NCBI GenBank assembly: GCA_905372345.1
Contig: CAJPPE010000003.1
Location: forward strand, 1-19,052
Direction of reading: 5' to 3'
Length of the DNA stretch: 19,052 nucleotides
Source of the DNA: an uncultured Treponema sp.
GTDB taxonomy: Bacteria; Spirochaetota; Spirochaetia; Treponematales; Treponemataceae
Shown here: in pieces, positions 6,840 through 13,965 of the stretch
How the letters are laid out: the number at the start of each line of letters is the position of its first letter
Position numbering within the stretch: the first letter of the stretch is position 1
Program-made: the position numbers and the translations under genes
The notes under the pieces: model-generated
Databases searched by the model: none
What the model saw: the letters and a program-made list of their open reading frames with translations, nothing else
Told to the model about the DNA's origin: nothing

Positions 6840-8612
6840 ATGGAAAAAATGCAAAGAACCGTAACCTGCGGCGGATTAAATAAGGATTTTGCAGGAAAAA
6901 CTGTTGTTTTAAACGGCTGGATTCACCGAAAAAGGGATCACGGCGGTATTACTTTTTTAAATTTACGCGACCGTTACGGTTTAACTCAGGTAGTTGTGGA
7001 CGATGATGCAAGCGAAGAATTAAAAAACCTTGCAGTAAGCCTCAAGCAGGAATTCTGTATTGCCGTTGAAGGGCTTGTAAGGCCGCGCCCCGATTCTATG
7101 ATAAACAAAGAAATGGCAACCGGAGAAATCGAAGTTAAGGCCTTAAAGATTAAAGTGCTTTCAAAAAGTGAGGTGCTTCCTTTTCAGATTGACGAAAAAA
7201 CAAATGCAAACGAAGATTTACGGCTTAAATATAGGTATTTGGACTTGCGCTCAAAGGCAATGCAGGACCATATTATTTTGCGTTCAAAATTCGCCTTTGC
7301 TGTCCGCGAATTTTTAACTTCAAAAGATTTTTTGGAAATTGAAACCCCGACCTTTATTAAGTCCACGCCGGAAGGAGCCCGTGACTATCTGGTTCCATCC
7401 CGACTTTATCCGGGAAAATTCTATGCCCTACCCCAATCTCCGCAGATTTACAAGCAGATTTTAATGGTCTCCGGTTTTGATAAATATTTTCAGATTGCAC
7501 GCTGCTACCGCGACGAGGATGCCCGAGGCGACAGACAGCCCGAGTTTACTCAAATCGACCTTGAAATGAGCTTTGCTTCCCGCGAAGATGTTTTAAGCTT
7601 AACCGAAGGGATGATGCAGTATGCTTTTAAAAAGAGCATAAACGTAGACCTTCCGAAAACCTTTGAACGCATAAGCTATGACGAAGCTATCGATGTTTAC
7701 GGCACCGATAAGCCCGATCTCCGTTTTGAAATGAAGATGCAGGATGCAGCCTTTATGGCCGAAATCGGAAACTTTGCAGTATTTAAAGATGCTGTTTCTT
7801 CAGGCGGAGCCGTCAAGGCCTTGGTTGTAAAAGGACAGGCTGAAGCCTATAGCCGCAAAAAAATTGAAGAGCTTGAAGCCGCAGCCAAAATATACAAGGC
7901 TAAGGGCTTGGCTTGGATTAAGGTAACGGAAGGCGGTGCAAAACTTGAAGGAGGTATTTCCAAATTCTTTGAAGGAAAGGAAGCGGAAATTTGCTCAAAA
8001 CTCGGAGCCGAAAAAGGCGACTTAATTCTTTTTGTAGCCGATAAGTACAAGATTGCCTGTACAGCCTTGGGAGCCGTCAGAAGCAAGCTCGGAAAGGATT
8101 TAGGCCTTTTAAACCCTGCCGAATTTAAATTTGCTTGGATTGTGGACTTCCCCCTCTTTGAATGGAATGAGGAAGAAAACAAATGGGATCCGGCTCATCA
8201 CATGTTCTCGGCTCCTCAAGAAAAATATCTTGCAACAATGGAAGAAAATCCCGAACCCGTAAAAGGCGATCTTTATGACCTGGTCTTAAACGGATATGAG
8301 GTAGCCTCCGGCTCCATAAGAATCCATAATCCAGAACTGCAAAAGCGTATCTTTAAGATTGTCGGCTTTGATGAAAGCGAGGCGGAAAAGAAGTTCGGCT
8401 TTTTAACGGAAGCCTTTAAATACGGTGCCCCGCCCCACGGCGGCATTGCTCCGGGACTTGACCGCATAGTGATGATTATGGCAGGCGAAACATCGATAAA
8501 AGAAGTAATCGCCTTCCCTAAAAATTCCTTTGCAGTAAGCCCCATGGACGACAGCCCCAGCGAAGTAGACCAAAAGCAGCTGGACGAATTGCATTTGGCG
8601 ATTAAGGAATGA
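6840..8612 (+). CDS. aspS: Aspartyl-tRNA synthetase
   Basis: A 590-residue class II synthetase of the bacterial type, which charges tRNA-Asp in the cytoplasm. Seen in order: an N-terminal OB-fold anticodon domain (about 5-110, with LNGWIHRKRDHGGITFLNLR); motif 1 around 150-172 (ending FLEIETPTF); the motif 2 region TPEGARDYLVPSR to YKQILM and FQIARCYRDEDARGDRQPEF (about 177-236); a GAD insertion domain (about 290-420); and motif 3 GLDRIVMIMAG near the end. The length is normal. The start is either the ATG at 6840 or the ATG at 6849; neither has a ribosome site, and 6840 is preferred because the promoter places transcription initiation just before it. Counted from the second Met, His31 is the residue typical of non-discriminating AspRS, while position 83 is Ser. 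trpS follows after 7 nt, so they form an aminoacylation operon. Confidence 0.97.
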   Translation: MEKMQRTVTCGGLNKDFAGKTVVLNGWIHRKRDHGGITFLNLRDRYGLTQVVVDDDASEELKNLAVSLKQEFCIAVEGLVRPRPDSMINKEMATGEIEVKALKIKVLSKSEVLPFQIDEKTNANEDLRLKYRYLDLRSKAMQDHIILRSKFAFAVREFLTSKDFLEIETPTFIKSTPEGARDYLVPSRLYPGKFYALPQSPQIYKQILMVSGFDKYFQIARCYRDEDARGDRQPEFTQIDLEMSFASREDVLSLTEGMMQYAFKKSINVDLPKTFERISYDEAIDVYGTDKPDLRFEMKMQDAAFMAEIGNFAVFKDAVSSGGAVKALVVKGQAEAYSRKKIEELEAAAKIYKAKGLAWIKVTEGGAKLEGGISKFFEGKEAEICSKLGAEKGDLILFVADKYKIACTALGAVRSKLGKDLGLLNPAEFKFAWIVDFPLFEWNEEENKWDPAHHMFSAPQEKYLATMEENPEPVKGDLYDLVLNGYEVASGSIRIHNPELQKRIFKIVGFDESEAEKKFGFLTEAFKYGAPPHGGIAPGLDRIVMIMAGETSIKEVIAFPKNSFAVSPMDDSPSEVDQKQLDELHLAIKE

Positions 8613-8619
8613 GGCTTAA

Positions 8620-9693
8620 ATGAAAAACATTATTTTGACCGGGGATAGACCCACAGGAAAACTTCATATAGGGCACTATGTAGGCTCCTTAAAAAACAGG
8701 GTGGCTTTGCAGAATTCGGGCAAGTACGATGAAATTTATATTATGATTGCCGATGCGCAGGCTACAACCGACAATGCGGATAATCTTGAAAAAGTGCGTA
8801 CAAGCGTTATCGAAGTGGCTTTGGATTATCTTGCCTGCGGAATAGATCCTCAAAAATCGACAATCCTCGTGCAGACTCAAATCCCTGAACTTTGCGAGCT
8901 TACCTTTTATTATATGAATCTCGTTACCCTGGCCCGCCTTGAACGGAACCCTACAGTAAAAAATGAGATTAAGCTGAGAGGTTTTAACACAGGTGCCAAC
9001 GCCGGCGATAACACCGGTATCCCTGTAGGATTTTTAACCTACCCTATAAGTCAGGCTGCCGATATTACGGCTTTTTTGGCAAATACGGTTCCTGTAGGTG
9101 AAGACCAGATGCCGATGATTGAGCAAACGCGCGAGATAGTCCGCTCCTTTAATTCTCTTTACGGGGAAACCTTGGTAGAGCCCAAGGAGCTTTTGCCTGC
9201 AAACAAAACCTGCGGCCGGCTTCCCGGAACCGACGGAAAGGCTAAGATGAGTAAGTCGCTCGGCAACTGTATTTATATTTCGGACAGCCCCGAAGAAATC
9301 AAAAAGAAGGTAATGGGAATGTTTACAGACCCGAATCACCTCCGGATTGAAGACCCTGGAAAAGTTGAAGGAAATCCGGTATTTACCTATCTTGACGCTT
9401 TTGCCCAAAATGAGCACTTCCCTGAGTTTTGGAGCGATTATTCATGCTTGGATGAAGTTAAGGAACATTATCAAAAAGGCGGCCTAGGCGATGTTAAAAT
9501 TAAAAAATTCTTAAACAATATTTTACAGGAAGAACTAAAGCCCATCAGGGAAAAAAGAGAGACCTTTCAAAAAGACCTCCCTTCAGTTTATCAAATCCTG
9601 ATTGAAGGCTCAAAAAAAGCAAGGGAAAAAGCCGCAGCTACAACTCATTCTGTCCGCTCTGCAATGAAAATAAACTATTTTGAAGGAATGTGA
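8620..9693 (+). CDS. trpS: Tryptophanyl-tRNA synthetase
   Basis: A 357-residue class I synthetase that charges tRNA-Trp. Seen: the ATP-binding signature [10 protein letters not shown] at 11-20 (a true HIGH motif), a Rossmann core with [12 protein letters not shown] (42-52), the tryptophan-site region including [21 protein letters not shown] and PVGEDQMP (129-165), and the second ATP signature KMSKS at 209-213. The C-terminal helical part has [11 protein letters not shown], followed by a stretch ending in [16 protein letters not shown], usual for TrpRS. The length is at the upper end of the bacterial norm. The start is supported by GAGG 5 nt upstream. It is co-transcribed with aspS (7-nt gap). 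No strong terminator follows; only a 6-bp hairpin with one wobble pair is seen at 9697-9711. Confidence 0.97.
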   Translation: MKNIILTGDRPTGKLHIGHYVGSLKNRVALQNSGKYDEIYIMIADAQATTDNADNLEKVRTSVIEVALDYLACGIDPQKSTILVQTQIPELCELTFYYMNLVTLARLERNPTVKNEIKLRGFNTGANAGDNTGIPVGFLTYPISQAADITAFLANTVPVGEDQMPMIEQTREIVRSFNSLYGETLVEPKELLPANKTCGRLPGTDGKAKMSKSLGNCIYISDSPEEIKKKVMGMFTDPNHLRIEDPGKVEGNPVFTYLDAFAQNEHFPEFWSDYSCLDEVKEHYQKGGLGDVKIKKFLNNILQEELKPIREKRETFQKDLPSVYQILIEGSKKAREKAAATTHSVRSAMKINYFEGM

Positions 9694-9756
9694 CACATCG
9701 GCAAAGCTGATAACGAGTTTTAATTAAATAAAAACCGAAACATCTCCATTTTCCCC

Positions 9757-9785
9757 TTGAATTTTATGTGTTTATATGATAGTAT
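9757..9785 (+). promoter_or_regulatory. Candidate sigma-70 promoter for cheW
   Basis: TTGAAT (9757-9762), 17-nt spacer, TAGTAT (9780-9785). An alternative -10, TATGAT at 9775-9780, has poor spacing. The likely start is near 9792, leaving a leader of about 20 nt that carries GGAGGAAGGA (9796-9805). Confidence 0.5.
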
Positions 9786-9811
9786 TTTAAGTATTGGAGG
9801 AAGGAAACTAT

Positions 9812-10318
9812 ATGGCAAATACAGGAAGCCTTAATAAAAAGGCTAAAGTCGAAAATGATAACCTTTTAAAATTAGTTACATTCCAGCTCGGAGAAGAACT
9901 TTACGGTGTAGAAATTATGGATGTTTATCAAATAGTCAGGGTTCAAGATGTAAGACCTATTCCAAATGCTCCGTATTATGTTGAAGGAATTTTTAACCTA
10001 CGAAGCGAAATTATTCCGGTAATAAGTCTTCACAAGAGATTTCACATAAAAAAGGCTTCTTTAGATGAAGGCGATGAGTTTTTGGGCGGCTTTATAATCA
10101 TAAAGGTTGAAAACAACAAAATCGGTATTATAATCGATAGAGTAGCCCGTGTTGTTGACGTAAAAAAAGATGAAGTACAGCCTCCGCCCCAGATGATTGC
10201 AGGTATCGGAGCAGAATACATTAACGGCGTTGTCCGCCGAGATCCGGGGTACCTAATAATCTTGGATATTCACAGGCTATTTAATCCGAAAGAATTACAG
10301 AAGATTACGAATTTATAA
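9812..10318 (+). CDS. cheW: Chemotaxis coupling protein CheW
   Basis: A 168-residue protein. CheW links methyl-accepting receptors to the kinase CheA in polar signalling arrays. Seen: one CheW domain over nearly the whole length, with LVTFQLGEELYGVEIMDVYQ, IPNAPYYVEGIFNLRSEIIP, then a strand with LHKRFHI, and IGIIIDRVARVVDV before the closing LIILDIHRLF; these fit the two five-stranded beta-barrel subdomains. The N-terminal ~20 residues are polar and extended. I chose the ATG at 9812, with AAGGA 6 nt upstream; the in-frame TTG at 9794 lies upstream of the ribosome site itself. No receptor, CheA or flagellar gene is nearby, so this copy is placed apart from a chemotaxis operon. The next gene follows after 5 nt. 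Confidence 0.95.
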   Translation: MANTGSLNKKAKVENDNLLKLVTFQLGEELYGVEIMDVYQIVRVQDVRPIPNAPYYVEGIFNLRSEIIPVISLHKRFHIKKASLDEGDEFLGGFIIIKVENNKIGIIIDRVARVVDVKKDEVQPPPQMIAGIGAEYINGVVRRDPGYLIILDIHRLFNPKELQKITNL

Positions 10319-10323
10319 AAATT

Positions 10324-11349
10324 ATGAAAATACCCGTTTACAGTTCCACTATAAGACGCTCCGAAATGGATGCGGTTCTTACATGTATGGTCGAGGAAAA
10401 AATAGGCCCCGGCGAGATGAACCAAAAGCTTATCAAGCAGGTTTGCGAAACATTTCAAACAGCCGGAGCTGCTGCATTTAGAAGCCCGTCCATAGCTTTA
10501 AACTATGCTTTAAAGGCCTTAAATCTTGAAAACGGTTCATCGGTTATTATCTCAAGCCTTGCACCCTCGTGGCAATATGTAGAATTAAACCGCCAAGGGT
10601 ATAAGCCGATTGTGCTTGATGTAGAAGCAGATTCCGTTTTTCCTTCTTTTGAGAGCATTGAAAATGCGGTTCAAGCAGGCGGAAGAGTTCTTGTTCTACA
10701 TGAAACCTTGGGCTTTTTACCTGAGATGGAAAAGATATTAAGCTTAAACATTCCCGTAATAGAAGATATTTCTCAAAGTGCAGGAGCTGCCTATAAGGAA
10801 AAATATGCCGGCAGTATGGGAGTCTTTTCGATTTTGGGACTGGAAGAAAAGGATATTCTAACAGGTGGCGGCGGCGCCGTATTACTTGCTCCCGAAAGGC
10901 GGAATGCAATAGTTTTAAAAAAACTTTATGACGAATCCCCTCTTACGGACCAATTACCCGACATAAATGCGTCCTTAGCCTTTGTTCAGTTGAAGCAGAT
11001 GGCAAAAAACATGGAGCAGCGCAAGGAAATGCACGAGTCCTATATCCGCTCTTTGATGCAGGGAAAACATAAAACGATTGCTCAAAAAGAAGACACGGTA
11101 AATCCGGTTTATTCTTTTCCGGTTATTTTAAATTCCGGAGTTTCGGATGTGCAAAAATATGCGGCAAAAAAGGATATAGACATAGAGCTTGCTTTTAAAA
11201 ATTCTACCGTCGAATACTTAAAAGAAAGTCAAGAAAGTTTTATAAATGCATCTTCTCTTTTATTAAGATGTGTTCTTTTTCCTCTTTATCCGCGATTAGG
11301 TGCAAAAAAGTCGTCAGAGATTGCAAGAGTTTTAGCTACCCTGCCCTAA
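10324..11349 (+). CDS. Divergent DegT/DnrJ/EryC1-type PLP-dependent protein
   Basis: A 341-residue protein with the fold-type I pattern of sugar aminotransferases. Seen: GPGEMNQKLIKQV near 28-40 (compare the family's GPG...E), SPSIALNYALKALNL (54-68; compare SGTAALHLAL), VIEDISQSAGA (145-155; the PLP-binding Asp148 and Gln151), and Ser169 ... Lys176 followed by DILTGGGGAVLL, where Lys176 is at the right distance from the glycine run to be the Schiff-base lysine. The S-to-K segment is two residues longer than the family norm and the protein is shorter than the usual 360-400, so substrate choice or even activity may differ. No nucleotide-sugar genes lie nearby. It begins 5 nt after cheW without a clear ribosome site, suggesting translational coupling. 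Moderately sure of family, unsure of reaction. Confidence 0.75.
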   Translation: MKIPVYSSTIRRSEMDAVLTCMVEEKIGPGEMNQKLIKQVCETFQTAGAAAFRSPSIALNYALKALNLENGSSVIISSLAPSWQYVELNRQGYKPIVLDVEADSVFPSFESIENAVQAGGRVLVLHETLGFLPEMEKILSLNIPVIEDISQSAGAAYKEKYAGSMGVFSILGLEEKDILTGGGGAVLLAPERRNAIVLKKLYDESPLTDQLPDINASLAFVQLKQMAKNMEQRKEMHESYIRSLMQGKHKTIAQKEDTVNPVYSFPVILNSGVSDVQKYAAKKDIDIELAFKNSTVEYLKESQESFINASSLLLRCVLFPLYPRLGAKKSSEIARVLATLP

Positions 11350-11368
11350 TTTCTTTTATAAAATTAGG
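11345..11368 (+). repeat. Intercistronic inverted repeat overlapping a stop codon
   Basis: CCTAATTT (11345-11352) and AAATTAGG (11361-11368) form an 8-bp stem with an 8-nt loop. The left arm includes the TAA of the DegT-like gene. No T run follows, so it is not a convincing terminator; it may be an mRNA stability element or chance. Confidence 0.3.
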
Positions 11369-11390
11369 CCCGAGCTTTTAAGGAGAAATT

Positions 11391-12260
11391 TTGAAAAAAG
11401 CCCTTATAGTTTTAAGTATCGAAAAACCCAATGCAAAAAAGATTTGTAAAGAAATCGAAGCTTTTTTATCGGCAAAGGGAATCGATTCTTTTGTATATAA
11501 ATATGACGACATCTCCCATTCTCCCGAATTAAATGAAGACTATGACCTTGCAATAAGCCTTGGCGGAGACGGTACGGTTTTATTTACTGCCCGTTACAGT
11601 GCTCCGCGGCACATCCCCGTTTTTCCGATAAATTTAGGACGGTTCGGTTTTATAGCAAATATCGAACCTAAAGAATGGGAAGGAGAACTTTTACAGCTCT
11701 TAAACGGAAAACAAGCCTTACATAAAAGGATGCTCCTTTCAGCTTCGATAAAACGGAAAAATAAAGAAATTGTAAAATATGAAGCTTTAAATGATGCCGT
11801 TGTTTCCGGTTCGGGCATAGCAAAGCTGATAAACTTGGATATTTCCTTTAACGGAATTTCTTTCGGTGTTTTTAGAGCTGACGGGGTAATTGTTTCGACT
11901 CCTACAGGTTCAACTGCCTACTCGGCAGCTTCAGGAGGGCCGATCTTAGATCCTGATGTATCTGCATTTGTTTTAACCCCTATTTCTCCTTTTTCCTTAT
12001 CGAACCGCCCCTTGGTTCTTCCATCGTCGGGTCAAATGAAGATAAAAATTCTTCCTGCAAGAGTGAAAGATATTATAGTTTCAATTGACGGACAGGAGAT
12101 GGTTTCTTTACAAGAAGATGATGAGATTATAATAAGCGAATCTCCCAATAAGGTAAAAATGGCAGGCTGTTCTCCCGATAATTTTTACAAGGCCCTGCGC
12201 TCAAAGCTCGGCTGGTCTGGTTCTTCATCGCCTGCTGATTTGATGCAAAAATTGAATTGA
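11391..12260 (+). CDS. nadK: NAD kinase
   Basis: A 289-residue enzyme that phosphorylates NAD to NADP, the only route to NADP in most bacteria. Seen: LAISLGGDGTVLFTARY with the GGDG motif at 58-61, NLGRFGFIANI (81-91), EALNDAVVSG with the conserved Asn-Asp (134-135), DGVIVSTPTGSTAYSAASGG (164-183), and LTPISPFSLSNRPLVLP (195-211). Length and order are typical of bacterial PpnK/NadK. The start is a TTG at 11391 with AAGGAG ending 5 nt upstream, and the protein begins KKALIVLS as a Rossmann first strand should, so the TTG is well supported. It probably shares a transcript with cheW and the DegT-like gene. The product would supply NADP(H) for flavoproteins such as the one on the right side of the window, but no link is shown. 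Confidence 0.96.
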   Translation: MKKALIVLSIEKPNAKKICKEIEAFLSAKGIDSFVYKYDDISHSPELNEDYDLAISLGGDGTVLFTARYSAPRHIPVFPINLGRFGFIANIEPKEWEGELLQLLNGKQALHKRMLLSASIKRKNKEIVKYEALNDAVVSGSGIAKLINLDISFNGISFGVFRADGVIVSTPTGSTAYSAASGGPILDPDVSAFVLTPISPFSLSNRPLVLPSSGQMKIKILPARVKDIIVSIDGQEMVSLQEDDEIIISESPNKVKMAGCSPDNFYKALRSKLGWSGSSSPADLMQKLN

Positions 12261-12289
12261 TTGACATTTTATCCCCTTTATTGTATTAT
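12261..12289 (+). promoter_or_regulatory. Near-consensus sigma-70 promoter of the ABC-F gene, predicted leaderless
   Basis: A perfect TTGACA (12261-12266), 17-nt spacer, TATTAT (12284-12289). The -35 begins on the base after the nadK stop codon. The expected start point (12295-12297) is 1-3 nt before the ATG at 12298, and no Shine-Dalgarno is present. Confidence 0.82.
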
Positions 12290-12297
12290 GACAGCTT

Positions 12298-13950
12298 ATG
12301 ATTACAGTAAGCGATTTAAGTTTAAAGTTCGGCGACAGGCCGCTTTTTAAGGATGTTAATTTAAAATTTACAAAAGGCAACTGCTACGGAATTATCGGTG
12401 CAAACGGAGCCGGAAAGTCTACTTTTTTAAAAGTGCTTTCGGGAGAATTAGAGCATGACTCAGGTGAGTTCAGTATTACCCCCGGAGAGCGAATGGCTGT
12501 TTTAAGGCAGGATCACTTTGCCTTTGACGAATACAGTGTAAAAGACACGGTTTTTATGGGCTATCCTAAGCTCTACAATATTAGAAATGAAAGAGAAGCC
12601 ATTTATGCAAAAGAAAATTTTAGCGAAGAAGACGGAATAAGGGCTTCGGAATTGGAGGCCGAATTTGCAGATTTAAACGGCTGGGAAGCTGAAAATCAAA
12701 TAGAGCAGATTCTTTCAGGTTTGGGCCTTGATGAAAACTACCATGACAGAATGATGAGCGAACTGGATGAGGGACAGAAGGTGCGGGTTTTGCTGGCTCA
12801 GGCTATCTTCGGCACCCCCGATATTCTTCTTTTGGACGAACCTACAAACGGTTTAGACCTTGAATCCATAGCATGGCTTGAAGAGTTTTTAATAGACTTT
12901 CCCAATATTATAATTGTTGTTTCTCACGACAGACATTTTTTAAATACGGTTTGTACCCATGTCTGCGACATTGACTACGGAAAAATCCGCATGTATTCCG
13001 GTAACTACGATTTCTGGTACCAGATGAGCAGGATTATGCAAAGGCAGGCTAAGGACCAACAAAAGAAGCGAGAAGAAAAGATGAAGGATTTGAGGGAGTT
13101 TATCCTACGCTTTGCTTCAAATGCTGCAAAGAGTCGTCAGGCAACCAGCCGAAAAAAAGTTTATGATAAACTGGCCTTAGAAGAAATTGAAGTTACGAGC
13201 CGTAAATTCCCTTATGTCCATTTTAAGCCCAATAGGGAAATCGGAAACAATGTTGTCCGCACCGAAAAAATTTCTTATAAAACCCCCGACACTGCGGAAG
13301 AAAAGGGCATTCAGCTTTTAAGCGATTTTTCGTTTACGGTAAACAGAACTGATAAGATAGCCTTTGTAGGCCAAGAGCATAATTCAAAAACAGCCCTCTT
13401 TGATATTTTAACCGGAAAATTAAACCCCGATTCGGGAGATGTTTACTGGGGACAGACCGTATCCCATGCTTACCTTAATAAGGACAATGCCGAGTACTTT
13501 AATAACGATTTAAATATTACCGAATGGCTTAAACAATATTCCCCCGACCAAGATGATGCATATGTAAGAGGCTTTTTAGGCCGAATGCTTTTTTCGGGTG
13601 ATGAGTCCTTAAAGCCCGTAAATGTTCTATCCGGAGGCGAAAAGGTACGCTGTATATTGAGTAAGCTCATGCTTTCGGGAGCAAATGTTTTAATATTGGA
13701 TGAGCCGACAAACCATCTCGACCTTGAAGCTATTACGAGCTTAAATGATGCCCTTGTGGAATTCCCCGGTGTTATACTTTTTAACTCTCACGACCATGAA
13801 TTTATTTCTTCAATCGCAAATAGAATTATCGAAATTACCCCTAACGGCGTAATCGACAGGATGATGAATTTTGATGACTATATAAAAGATGAACAAGTCA
13901 AAAAGCTGCGTGAAGAATTATACGGCAACACCAAAAAGATGCAGATTTAA
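12298..13950 (+). CDS. ABC-F family ATPase, YbiT-like
   Basis: A 550-residue soluble protein with two ATP-binding cassettes and no membrane segments, the ABC-F layout (translation factors acting at the ribosomal E site). Domain 1: Walker A GANGAGKST (34-42), Walker B with D180-E181, H-loop His210. The linker at about 245-305 contains FASNAAKSRQATSRKK, as in YbiT/EttA-type proteins. Domain 2: signature LSGGEK (444-449), Walker B D468-E469, H-loop His498. Sequence such as VLRQDHFAF, LLAQAIF and VSHDRHFLNTVCTH closely follows E. coli YbiT. Two motifs are off: the first signature reads LDEGQK (156-161) and the second Walker A reads GQEHNSKT (358-365), lacking the glycine before Lys. These two belong to the same composite ATP site, so one site is intact and one degenerate. 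It is a single gene with its own promoter. Confidence 0.93.
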   Translation: MITVSDLSLKFGDRPLFKDVNLKFTKGNCYGIIGANGAGKSTFLKVLSGELEHDSGEFSITPGERMAVLRQDHFAFDEYSVKDTVFMGYPKLYNIRNEREAIYAKENFSEEDGIRASELEAEFADLNGWEAENQIEQILSGLGLDENYHDRMMSELDEGQKVRVLLAQAIFGTPDILLLDEPTNGLDLESIAWLEEFLIDFPNIIIVVSHDRHFLNTVCTHVCDIDYGKIRMYSGNYDFWYQMSRIMQRQAKDQQKKREEKMKDLREFILRFASNAAKSRQATSRKKVYDKLALEEIEVTSRKFPYVHFKPNREIGNNVVRTEKISYKTPDTAEEKGIQLLSDFSFTVNRTDKIAFVGQEHNSKTALFDILTGKLNPDSGDVYWGQTVSHAYLNKDNAEYFNNDLNITEWLKQYSPDQDDAYVRGFLGRMLFSGDESLKPVNVLSGGEKVRCILSKLMLSGANVLILDEPTNHLDLEAITSLNDALVEFPGVILFNSHDHEFISSIANRIIEITPNGVIDRMMNFDDYIKDEQVKKLREELYGNTKKMQI

Positions 13951-13958
13951 AAATCTGT
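13941..13958. terminator. Small hairpin between convergent genes
   Basis: CAGATT (13942-13947) and AATCTG (13952-13957) pair around a loop that contains the ABC-F stop codon. Read on the minus strand, a run of five T follows three bases after the stem, so it could end the hydrogenase transcript; on the plus strand there is no T run. It is short and AT-rich. Confidence 0.35.
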
Positions 13959-13965
13959 GCTATAA

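Noticed and set aside
9034-9417. Long open frame antisense to trpS, and similar ones opposite aspS, the DegT-like gene and the ABC-F gene
   Set aside because: They lie wholly within clearly conserved genes, show no family motifs and have no ribosome sites; they are shadows of the coding strand.
9697-9711. Small hairpin after trpS (ATCGGC/GCTGAT)
   Set aside because: Six pairs with one wobble and a 3-nt loop, followed by only four T after a gap; too weak to call a terminator.
9794-9811. Upstream TTG start for CheW
   Set aside because: The codons overlap the Shine-Dalgarno sequence of the ATG at 9812, which is the better start.
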